This document shows positions 40,859-48,126 of a stretch of DNA of 64,000 nucleotides, piece by piece. A program made the translations under genes and the position numbers. Position 1 is the stretch's first letter; every line of letters starts with the position of its first letter. The notes below the pieces were generated by a model that saw nothing but the letters and a program-made list of their open reading frames with translations, ran no database searches and had not been told where the DNA came from. This DNA is from Williamsia deligens (GTDB lineage: Bacteria; Actinomycetota; Actinomycetes; Mycobacteriales; Mycobacteriaceae), in NCBI RefSeq assembly GCF_024171765.1, contig NZ_JAMTCI010000003.1, positions 248,001-312,000 on the forward strand, read 5' to 3'.

Positions 40859-41518
40859 TCAGCGGGTGGACAGCCAGGTCAGGACGGACTGTGCTGCCCG
40901 CGGGTCCCCGTACTGGGTCCCGACCACGCCGGCGACGGTCCCGCCGATCGCCGCGCCCGCGGCGGCGGCGGGGATCGCGAGGAGGCAGGCACCGAACACC
41001 GTGCAACCCACCACGAGACCGACCGCGGCCCCCACGGCGGTCCCGACACCCGCACCCGCGGCGGCCGAGACCGTGCCCGCTCGGTTCAGGCCGTTGGCCA
41101 CGTGGAACAACATGTCGTAGTAGGCGCGGTCCTTGCGTGCTGACGCCGGATGCCGCCCGTGTTCGATCGCGGACCACAGTGCCGGGTTCAGGACCGGGTC
41201 GATGGTCGCGGTGCGCCGGTCGGCCGCGACCGTGGTGCGCAGCGGGACCGTCACGCCGTTCAGCACCACCGATGTGGGGATGCGGTCCAGGACGGTGCCT
41301 CGGGGGTCGGTGACCGCCAGGGCACCCGGGGTGGGGGAGAAGGTCGCATTCGTCACCGTCGAGGTGATGCCCCCGCCGGGTGACGCGGTCACCCGGTAGC
41401 CGGCGTGGCCCGCGGCGTCCGCCACGCCCGTCCCGCCCACGATCGCCAACGTCGTACTGACGAGCACCGCCATGGACGACACCGCCCGTGTGCCGACACC
41501 CATGCGTCCACCCCGCAT
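40859..41518 (-). CDS. Secreted or membrane-anchored protein of unknown function
   Basis: 219 residues from ATG 41518 with GAGGGGG 6 bases upstream. A signal peptide with an AlaAspAlaAla cleavage area covers about residues 1-35. The middle is a beta-rich domain (TVTNATFSPTPGALAVTD, TVLDRIPTSVVLNGVTVPL), resembling small actinobacterial secreted domains annotated DUF8020; I am not certain. Then a Gly/Ala-rich hydrophobic stretch (about 150-200) that may insert into a membrane. Convergent with the YchJ gene. Confidence 0.65.
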   Translation of the reverse strand: MRGGRMGVGTRAVSSMAVLVSTTLAIVGGTGVADAAGHAGYRVTASPGGGITSTVTNATFSPTPGALAVTDPRGTVLDRIPTSVVLNGVTVPLRTTVAADRRTATIDPVLNPALWSAIEHGRHPASARKDRAYYDMLFHVANGLNRAGTVSAAAGAGVGTAVGAAVGLVVGCTVFGACLLAIPAAAAGAAIGGTVAGVVGTQYGDPRAAQSVLTWLSTR

Positions 41519-41620
41519 ATCGATCCCCCTCAACTGCGTCGATGCGGATGCTATCCGACATCGGCGGAGGGATCGGGCGGCGCGCGCGGACCACGCCGAC
41601 GGCGTGACCGGGGTCTGTCG

Positions 41621-41697
41621 TGGTGCCCTCGGTGAGACTCGAACTCACACTGGACGGGTTTTGAATCCGTTGCCTCTGCCAATTGGGCTACGAGGGC
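41621..41697 (-). tRNA. tRNA-Leu (anticodon CAA), short variable loop
   Basis: 77 bases including an encoded CCA (41621-41623). The acceptor stem GCCCTCG/CGAGGGC is perfect, the T-arm GTGAG TTCGAGT CTCAC is perfect. The anticodon loop TTCAAAA gives CAA (complement of 41661-41663), reading leucine UUG. The variable region is only about 5 bases, unlike normal type II leucine tRNAs, and the anticodon stem has one A-C mismatch at the loop. A minus-strand TAGCGT (41727-41732) about 30 bases upstream could be its -10. Confidence 0.85.
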
Positions 41698-41832
41698 GTG
41701 GCGCCCGTCGCCGAGCGCGCTGCACCACGCTAGTGGATCCGCGGTGGTGGGAGCCAGCCGGTAGGGTTGCCCGGCACATGCCGTCGCGATCCGAGCCTCT
41801 CGGAACCGCGCCCCGTCCCCCGGAGGTCCGCC

Positions 41833-42543
41833 GTGACGTCGTCGCCCGCACCGTCTCCCTCGTCGGTCCCGCCGCAGCGCCCGGCGCCGAAGCCGGCCCC
41901 GTCCGCCGCCCCGGCCGAACCCGTCGTCGACACGACCCCCGCCCCCCGTCGCGTCCTGGTGGCCGAGGACGACTCGCTCATCCGGATGGACCTCACGGAG
42001 ATGCTCCGCGAGGAGGGCTACGACGTGGTCGGGGAGGCACCGAACGGACAGGTGGCGGTCGAGCTCACCGAGTCCCTGTCGCCGGACCTGGTGATCATGG
42101 ACGTGAAGATGCCGGTCCGGGACGGCATCGACGCGGCCGGGGAGATCGCCCGGAAACGTCTCGCGCCGGTCGTGATGCTGACGGCGTTCTCCCAGCGCGA
42201 CTTCGTCGAGAAGGCCCGCGACGCCGGTGCGATGGCCTACCTCGTGAAACCCTTCAGCAAAGCCGATCTCGTCCCGGCCATCGAGGTGGCGGTGTCGCGC
42301 TACACCGAGCTGACGACGTTGGAACGTGAGATCGCGGACATGAACGACCGGCTCGCGACACGGAAACTCGTGGAGCGCGCCAAAGGATTGTTGATGTCCG
42401 GTCAATCACTCTCCGAGCCCGAGGCTTTCAAGTGGATCCAGCGTGCGGCGATGGACCGGCGCACCACGATGAAGGCGGTGGCCCAGGTCGTCGTGGAGAC
42501 CCTCGGCGACGCCGGTGAGAGCGCCACCCAACCGGGGAAGTGA
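41833..42543 (+). CDS. pdtaR: ANTAR-domain response regulator (PdtaR type)
   Basis: 236 residues from GTG 41833, with CGGAGG at 41821-41826. After a Pro/Ala/Ser-rich N-terminal stretch, the receiver domain has the acidic pocket VLVAEDDSLIRMD, phospho-Asp in LVIMDVKMP, Thr in MLTAFSQ and Lys in YLVKPFSK. The C-terminal ANTAR RNA-binding domain includes VERAKGLLMSGQSLSE and AFKWIQRAAMDRRTTM. In mycobacteria PdtaR acts with PdtaS to control translation of target mRNAs by anti-termination-like RNA binding. The kinase is not in this window. TAGGGT (41762-41767) may be its -10. Confidence 0.94.
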   Translation: MTSSPAPSPSSVPPQRPAPKPAPSAAPAEPVVDTTPAPRRVLVAEDDSLIRMDLTEMLREEGYDVVGEAPNGQVAVELTESLSPDLVIMDVKMPVRDGIDAAGEIARKRLAPVVMLTAFSQRDFVEKARDAGAMAYLVKPFSKADLVPAIEVAVSRYTELTTLEREIADMNDRLATRKLVERAKGLLMSGQSLSEPEAFKWIQRAAMDRRTTMKAVAQVVVETLGDAGESATQPGK

Positions 42544-42668
42544 CCTCGACTAACTATTCCCTGGGCTGAACGTCACACTGTCGCAACGTGTTTGCCACAA
42601 AGAGAGCGGCAACGCGGGGCGACACGAATGAATGACGCCGATGTCGCGCGGGGACGGACGATCGGGGA

Positions 42669-42702
42669 TAAGTTCTCACATCAGCGTCAGTGGCAGTCGC
42701 TG
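42669..42702 (+). promoter_or_regulatory. Candidate livJ promoter and leader hairpin
   Basis: TAAGTT (42669-42674) fits a -10. Just downstream TCAGCG...CGCTGA (about 42680-42702) forms a 6-bp stem with an 11-base loop in the leader. The 210-base gap before livJ has no gene. Ribosome site GGAGGA at 42741-42746. Confidence 0.35.
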
Positions 42703-42753
42703 ACGAACTTCGCGCGGGGTCCACACGGCCGCCGCCGATCGGAGGATGTGGGA

Positions 42754-43980
42754 ATGAATCGTCGGGTGACGGTGGGGGTCTTCGCGGTCGCGATGGCCAC
42801 CGTGCTGACCGTGTCTGCCTGTGGCAGCAAGAGTTCGGGTGGCTCCGAGGGTGGTGCGTCGTCGTCGGCCGGATCGTCCGACGTCACCATCTCGCCGGTC
42901 GCCCAGATCGACACCTCCGGCAAGGTGGTGCCGAGCGCGGACGCCTCGTCGGCGATCCTGCCGGCCGGTGACGGCAAGGCGACCTGTCCCGCGTCGACCA
43001 TCGCGATGGCCGGCGCGCTCACCGGCGACAACGCCGCGCTGGGCATCAACATCCGCGACGGCGCGCAGCTCGCCGTCGACCAGCACAACAAGGCCAACCC
43101 CGGTTGCCAGATCTCGCTGAAGACCTTCGACACCGAGGGTGACCCGCAGAAGGCCAGCCAGGTCGCACCGCAGATCACCAACGACCAGTCGATCATCGGT
43201 CTCATCGGCCCGGCGTTCTCCGGCGAGACCAAGGCCACCGGCAGTGTGTTCAACCAGGCGGGCCTCGTCGCGACGACGGCCTCGGCGACCAACCCGACGC
43301 TGGCGTCCAACGGCTGGAAGACGTTCTTCCGCGGCCTCGCCAACGACGACGTGCAGGGTCCTGCCGTCGCCAAGTACATGACCGGCAAGCTGGGCTACAA
43401 GAAGGTCTGCGTCATCAAGGACGACAGCGAGTACGCGGCCGGCCTGGCCAAGGCCATCACCACCGGCCTCGGCTCGGCGAACGACAGCTCCTGCAACGGT
43501 GACGTCAAGACCAAGGACCGCGACTTCTCCGCGATCATCACGAAGGTCAACGCCGCCAAGCCCGACGCGGTGTTCTACGCCGGCTACTACGCCGAGGCCG
43601 CACCGCTGGTGCAGCAGATGAAGAACGCCGGCGTCAGCGCGACGTTCGTCTCCGGCGACGGCGTCAACGACCCGCAGTTCGTCTCGCAGGCCGGATCGGC
43701 CGCGAAGGGCTCGGACCTGTCCTGCCCGTGTGGGCCGGCGCCGGACGCCTTCAAGTCGGCGTACAAGACGCAGTTCAACCAGGACCCGGGCGTGTACTCG
43801 GTCGAGGCCTACGACCTCGCGACGATCCTGATGCGCGGCATCGGTGCCGGCAACACCACCCGTCCGAAGCTGCTCGAGTACGTGCGCGGCTACGACGGTC
43901 AGGGCCTGGCCCGCACCTACAAGTGGACGTCGGACGGTGAGCTGACCAGCTCGCTCATCTGGATGTACGACGTCAAGTAG
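42754..43980 (+). CDS. livJ: Branched-chain amino-acid ABC transporter, substrate-binding lipoprotein
   Basis: 408 residues from ATG 42754. A lipoprotein signal with lipobox VSAC (Cys about residue 25) is followed by a Ser/Gly-rich linker. The Leu/Ile/Val-binding fold shows in TIAMAGALTGDNAALGINIRDG, SIIGLIGPAFSGETKA, DDSEYAAGLAKA and VSVEAYD-like (YSVEAYDLATIL) sequences. Delivers a branched-chain or related amino acid to the permease encoded downstream. Substrate identity is inferred from family. Followed by a strong hairpin. Confidence 0.9.
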   Translation: MNRRVTVGVFAVAMATVLTVSACGSKSSGGSEGGASSSAGSSDVTISPVAQIDTSGKVVPSADASSAILPAGDGKATCPASTIAMAGALTGDNAALGINIRDGAQLAVDQHNKANPGCQISLKTFDTEGDPQKASQVAPQITNDQSIIGLIGPAFSGETKATGSVFNQAGLVATTASATNPTLASNGWKTFFRGLANDDVQGPAVAKYMTGKLGYKKVCVIKDDSEYAAGLAKAITTGLGSANDSSCNGDVKTKDRDFSAIITKVNAAKPDAVFYAGYYAEAAPLVQQMKNAGVSATFVSGDGVNDPQFVSQAGSAAKGSDLSCPCGPAPDAFKSAYKTQFNQDPGVYSVEAYDLATILMRGIGAGNTTRPKLLEYVRGYDGQGLARTYKWTSDGELTSSLIWMYDVK

Positions 43981-43990
43981 TCGCACGATC

Positions 43991-44026
43991 GGTGGTGCGC
44001 CCGGACGCGGGTCCGGGCGCACCGCC
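43991..44026 (+). terminator. Attenuating hairpin between livJ and livH
   Basis: 16-bp stem with one G-U pair (43991-44006 with 44011-44026) and loop GCGG, 10 bases after the livJ stop and 48 bases before livH. Probably reduces read-through or protects the livJ mRNA end so the binding protein is made in excess of the membrane components. Confidence 0.75.
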
Positions 44027-44074
44027 GTGTGACGGCTCCGCGCGGTCGGCTTCGGCCGGGAGGGAACCACGGGA

Positions 44075-45109
44075 ATGCATGCACTGGCCGACGGGATGGT
44101 CCTGGCCTCGACCGTCGACTTCGACCTCAGGTCGCTCTACGACGGGTTCTGGACGCTCACCATCGAGGGACTGACCTACGGCGCGATCTACGCGCTCGTG
44201 GCGGTCGGGTACACACTCGTCTACGGCGTCCTGAAACTCATCAACTTCGCCCACTCGGAAGTGTTCATGGTGGGCATGTTCGGCCAGTACGTCGCGCTGT
44301 TGCTGCTCGGCTTCACGCCGTCGGGCAACGCCTACGCCGAGGGCACGGCGATGACGCTGATGTACCTCGTGATCGCCTGCGTGTTCGGCATGATCGTCTC
44401 CGGTGTGACCGCGGTCGGACTCGAACGCGTCGCGTACCGACCGCTGCGCAAGCGCGGCGCGAAGCCCCTGACGTTCCTCATCACCGCCATCGGGATGTCG
44501 TTCGTCCTCCAGGAGTTCGTGCACTACGTGCTCCCCAAGTTCGGCGGCGACCCGCCGCTGGGCGGGTCGACGGCGCAGCCCGGGATCCGTCTCGTGGAGC
44601 AGAAGAAACTCTTCGACCTCTTCGACGCCTCGGTGTTCAACCTGACGCTCATCATCATCGGCAGTGCGCTGGTGCTGACGTTCCTCGCCGACACGCTCAT
44701 CAACCGGACGAAGCTGGGCCGCGGCATCCGTTCGGTGGCACAGGATCCCGAGGCCGCGACGCTCATGGGCGTGTCCCGTGAGCGGGTCATCATGCTGACG
44801 TTCCTCCTCGGCGGTCTCCTCGCCGGCGCCGCCGCGCTGCTCTACACGCTGCGCGTACCGACCGGCATCGTCTACAACGGTGGCTTCATCCTCGGCATCA
44901 AGGCGTTCTCGGCGGCGGTCCTCGGCGGTATCGGCAACATCCGCGGCGCGCTGCTCGGTGGCCTTCTGCTCGGTGTGATGGAGAACTACGGTTCGGTGGT
45001 GTTCGGCAACCAGTGGAAGGACGTGGTGGCCTTCGTGTTGTTGATCCTGGTGTTGATGATCCGGCCGACCGGCATCCTCGGGGAGAAGCTGACGAGGGCC
45101 CGCGTATGA
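44075..45109 (+). CDS. livH: Branched-chain amino-acid ABC transporter permease
   Basis: 344 residues from ATG 44075. About eight membrane helices, with the family opening LTYGAIYALVAVGYTLVYGVLKLINFAHSE (two blocks) and the EAA-like cytoplasmic loop GRGIRSVAQDPEAATLMGV that contacts LivG/LivF. FSAAVLGGIGNIRGALLGGLLLG is a typical late block. ATGA overlap with livM. Confidence 0.93.
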   Translation: MHALADGMVLASTVDFDLRSLYDGFWTLTIEGLTYGAIYALVAVGYTLVYGVLKLINFAHSEVFMVGMFGQYVALLLLGFTPSGNAYAEGTAMTLMYLVIACVFGMIVSGVTAVGLERVAYRPLRKRGAKPLTFLITAIGMSFVLQEFVHYVLPKFGGDPPLGGSTAQPGIRLVEQKKLFDLFDASVFNLTLIIIGSALVLTFLADTLINRTKLGRGIRSVAQDPEAATLMGVSRERVIMLTFLLGGLLAGAAALLYTLRVPTGIVYNGGFILGIKAFSAAVLGGIGNIRGALLGGLLLGVMENYGSVVFGNQWKDVVAFVLLILVLMIRPTGILGEKLTRARV

Positions 45110-46326
45110 GCGCCACGACGTCGGACACGACCGCCGCTCCCGGCCGGGGTCGGGGCGTGGGTGACCGGCTCCGGACCTGGTGGAACAACCTGCCCCGTCC
45201 GCAGCAGTGGGCCATCGGCATCCCCGCGGTGCTCGCCATCGCCCTGCTGCCGGTGATCAAGCCGCCCCTCATCTCGACGACGGCGGTCGACTTCGGCGGC
45301 ATGATGGCGCAGTTCGCGATGATCGCGCTGATCGCGATCGGGCTCAACGTCGTGGTCGGCCAGACCGGACTGCTCGACCTCGGCTACGTCGGCTTCTACG
45401 CCGTCGGCGCCTACGTGGTCGCCCTGTTCACCAGTCCCGCCAGCCCGGTGTGGAACTCGAGCGACCACGGCTTCTTCTCGGGTCCCTGGGCGTGGCTCGC
45501 GTGTGTACCGCTGGCGATCGTGCTGACGGGCGTCACCGGCGTGATCCTGGGGACCCCGACGCTGCGACTCCGGGGTGACTATCTCGCGATCGTGACCCTG
45601 GGGTTCGGCGAGATCGTCCGTCTGCTCGCCGACAACCTCACCGACGTCACCAACGGCGCGGCGGGTCTGCAGAACGTGCTCTTCCCGGAGATCGGTCGCT
45701 CGGACGCGAACCCCGACGGCGTCTTCTCCTCCGGCAACAACTCCGGCACCCTCAACTTCGGCGTCTGGTGGTTCTGGCTCGGCCTCGTCCTGGTGATCGC
45801 CGTGCTGTTCTTCGTCGGCAACCTCGAGCGCAGCCGGGTCGGCCGGTCGTGGATCGCGATCCGCGAGGACGAGGACGTCGCCGAGATCATGGGCGTCCCG
45901 ACGTTCCGGTTCAAGCTGTGGGCGTTCGTGATCGGCGCGGGCATCGGCGGACTGTCGGGTGCGCTCTACGCGGGCCAGGTGCAGTACGTGGACCCGAAGG
46001 GCTTCACTGTCATCAACTCGATGCTCTTCCTGTGCGCGGTCGTCGTCGGCGGTCAGGGCAACAAGCTCGGCGTCATCGTCGGGGCGTTCATCATCGTCTA
46101 CCTGCCCGCGCGGGTTCAGGGGATCGAGGTGGGCGGCCAGTCCCTCGGCGACTTCAAGTACCTGTTCTTCGGTGTGGCGCTGGTCGCCCTGATGATCTTC
46201 CGGCCGCAGGGGATGTTCCCGGCCCGTGCGCGCCTGCTCTCCTACGGACGGCAGGTCTACGCCGCGATGAGCAGGCCAGCCCGCGCCAGGCGATCCGATG
46301 CCGCTGCGGTGGAGGCGAAGTCGTGA
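45106..46326 (+). CDS. livM: Branched-chain amino-acid ABC transporter permease
   Basis: 406 residues. Second permease of the heterodimer, with a hydrophilic N-terminus before about nine helices. LNVVVGQTGLLDLGYVGFYAVGAY, GDYLAIVTLGFGEIVR, and the coupling loop RSWIAIREDEDVAEIMGV are characteristic LivM motifs. Starts at ATG 45106 overlapping livH and overlaps livG by GTGA. Confidence 0.93.
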   Translation: MSATTSDTTAAPGRGRGVGDRLRTWWNNLPRPQQWAIGIPAVLAIALLPVIKPPLISTTAVDFGGMMAQFAMIALIAIGLNVVVGQTGLLDLGYVGFYAVGAYVVALFTSPASPVWNSSDHGFFSGPWAWLACVPLAIVLTGVTGVILGTPTLRLRGDYLAIVTLGFGEIVRLLADNLTDVTNGAAGLQNVLFPEIGRSDANPDGVFSSGNNSGTLNFGVWWFWLGLVLVIAVLFFVGNLERSRVGRSWIAIREDEDVAEIMGVPTFRFKLWAFVIGAGIGGLSGALYAGQVQYVDPKGFTVINSMLFLCAVVVGGQGNKLGVIVGAFIIVYLPARVQGIEVGGQSLGDFKYLFFGVALVALMIFRPQGMFPARARLLSYGRQVYAAMSRPARARRSDAAAVEAKS

Positions 46327-47333
46327 CCGGTCGACACACCTCGGACGGCTCGCAGGGCGCGGTGTCGGGGGACCCGACACCCGAGCAGGAGGTACAGGCG
46401 GTACTCGCCGACCCCGCGTCGACGACCGTCGTCGACCCCACCGCCGTCAACCCCGATCTGGCCGATCCGGACTTCGTCGCCGACGCCGTCGCACCGAGTC
46501 GCGACATCGCGGCGAAGGTGGGCGAGCCGCTGCTGGAGGTGTCCGGCCTCACCGTCCGGTTCGGCGGTGTGACCGCGCTCGACGGCGTGGACTTCACGAT
46601 CAACCGGGGTGACATCTTCGGGCTGATCGGCCCCAACGGCGCCGGGAAGACCACCTGCTTCAACGCGATCACGGGTGTCTACGAACCGTCGGCGGGATCG
46701 GTGACGTTCGACGGCCGGCCGCTCAAGAAGGTCAAGCGGCACCAGATCACGCGTCGCGGCATCGCCCGCACCTTCCAGAACGTGCGTCTCTTCGGCGAGA
46801 TGACCGCCCTGGAGAACGTCGTCGTGGGAACCGATGCGCGGCACGGCACCTCGGTGCTCGGCGCAGCGCTCCGTCTGCCCCGACACCGACGTGAGGAGCG
46901 CGACGCCGTCGACCGCGGGATGGCGCTGCTGGAGTTCGTGGGCATCGGCGCGCGCGCGGCGGAGAAGGCGCGCAACCTGCCCTACGGCGATCAACGTCGG
47001 CTCGAGATCGCCCGGGCGTTGGCCACCGAGCCGAAGCTGCTGTGCCTCGACGAGCCCGCCGCCGGCTTCAACCCCAGCGAGAAGGTCGCCCTGATGGAGC
47101 TCATCCAGAAGGTGCGTGACGACGGGTTCACCGTGCTGCTCATCGAGCACGACATGAAACTCGTCATGGGGGTGACCGAACGCATCGTCGTGCTCGAGTT
47201 CGGTCGCAAGATCGCCGAGGGCACACCGCAGGAGGTGCGGGACAACCCGCGCGTCGTCTCGGCGTACCTCGGTGTCCCCGACGACTCCGACGGGGACGAG
47301 TCCGTGCGCGACGACACCGACCATCATGAGTGA
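46323..47333 (+). CDS. livG: Branched-chain amino-acid ABC transporter ATPase
   Basis: 336 residues from GTG 46323. A non-conserved Asp/Ala/Val-rich extension of about 70 residues precedes the ATPase, longer than the usual ~255-residue LivG. Walker A GPNGAGKTT, Q-loop FQNVRLFGEM, Walker B KLLCLDEPAAGFNP, and H-loop IEHDMKLVMG are present; the signature region reads LPYGDQRRLEIARALA. It also keeps the LivG-typical GIARTFQ. Confidence 0.93.
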   Translation: MTGRHTSDGSQGAVSGDPTPEQEVQAVLADPASTTVVDPTAVNPDLADPDFVADAVAPSRDIAAKVGEPLLEVSGLTVRFGGVTALDGVDFTINRGDIFGLIGPNGAGKTTCFNAITGVYEPSAGSVTFDGRPLKKVKRHQITRRGIARTFQNVRLFGEMTALENVVVGTDARHGTSVLGAALRLPRHRREERDAVDRGMALLEFVGIGARAAEKARNLPYGDQRRLEIARALATEPKLLCLDEPAAGFNPSEKVALMELIQKVRDDGFTVLLIEHDMKLVMGVTERIVVLEFGRKIAEGTPQEVRDNPRVVSAYLGVPDDSDGDESVRDDTDHHE

Positions 47334-48072
47334 GGCGACGATGACCGACCGCGAGATCGTCCTGCGCATCGAGAACATGTCGGTGCACTACGGCCGCATC
47401 CAGGCCATCCGCGACCTGTCGCTGACCGTGGGATCCGGGGAGCTGGTCACGCTGCTCGGTGCGAACGGCGCGGGCAAGTCGACCACGATGCGGGGGTTGT
47501 CGGGGCTGCGGCCGCTGTCGTCGGGGTCGATCGAGTTCCTCGGCACCGACATCACCCGCATGCCCGCCCACAAGCGGGTGAAGATGGGGGTCGTCCAGGT
47601 GCCCGAGGGACGTCGTATCTTCCCGGGGATGACCGTCGTCGAGAACCTCGACATGGGTTGCTACGGGCGGGGTTTCGACTCCAAGGCCGACTACGCCGCC
47701 ACCCGCGACCGCGTCTTCGACCTGTTCCCCCGACTGGCCGAACGGCGGTCCCAGCTCGGCGGCACCATGTCCGGCGGCGAGCAGCAGATGCTCGCGATCG
47801 GTCGCGCGATGATGGCGCGTCCGACGCTGCTCCTGCTCGACGAGCCGTCGATGGGGCTCGCACCGATGGTCATCGCGCAGATCTTCGACATCATCGGCGA
47901 GATCAACGCGGCGGGCACCACCATCCTCCTGGTCGAGCAGAACGCCCACCAGGCGCTCAAGCGGTGCGATCGCGGGTACGTCCTGGAGACCGGCGAGATC
48001 ACCCGGTCGGGCACAGGCGCCGAGCTGCTCGCCGACGACTCCATCCGCAACGCCTACCTCGGCGTCGCCTGA
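47326..48072 (+). CDS. livF: Branched-chain amino-acid ABC transporter ATPase
   Basis: 248 residues from ATG 47326 (overlaps livG by 8 bases); ATG 47341 is an in-frame alternative giving 243. Walker A GANGAGKST, Q-loop VQVPEGRRIFPGMTV (LivF-specific), signature MSGGEQQMLAIGRAMM, Walker B TLLLLDEPSMGLAP and H-loop VEQNAHQAL. Completes the five-gene transporter. Confidence 0.93.
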   Translation: MSEATMTDREIVLRIENMSVHYGRIQAIRDLSLTVGSGELVTLLGANGAGKSTTMRGLSGLRPLSSGSIEFLGTDITRMPAHKRVKMGVVQVPEGRRIFPGMTVVENLDMGCYGRGFDSKADYAATRDRVFDLFPRLAERRSQLGGTMSGGEQQMLAIGRAMMARPTLLLLDEPSMGLAPMVIAQIFDIIGEINAAGTTILLVEQNAHQALKRCDRGYVLETGEITRSGTGAELLADDSIRNAYLGVA

Positions 48073-48092
48073 GCGCACCGGGTCCTCGCGCC

Positions 48093-48126
48093 CTGTCGCA
48101 GGCGCTCCCTAGACTCGGGAGCTGTG
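48093..48126 (+). promoter_or_regulatory. polA promoter, leaderless, DNA-damage type
   Basis: CTGTCGCAG (48093-48101), 8 bases, TAGACT (48110-48115), then GTG 48124 eight bases on. The motif and its exact N8 spacing resemble the mycobacterial LexA-independent damage promoter (consensus TTGTCRGTG-N8-TANNNT). No ribosome site: leaderless. Confidence 0.55.

Noticed and set aside
41621-41697. tRNA-Gln reading of the tRNA gene, suggested by similarity of the D-arm and short variable loop
   Set aside because: The 7-base anticodon loop is TTCAAAA, which puts CAA, not CTG or TTG, at positions 34-36.
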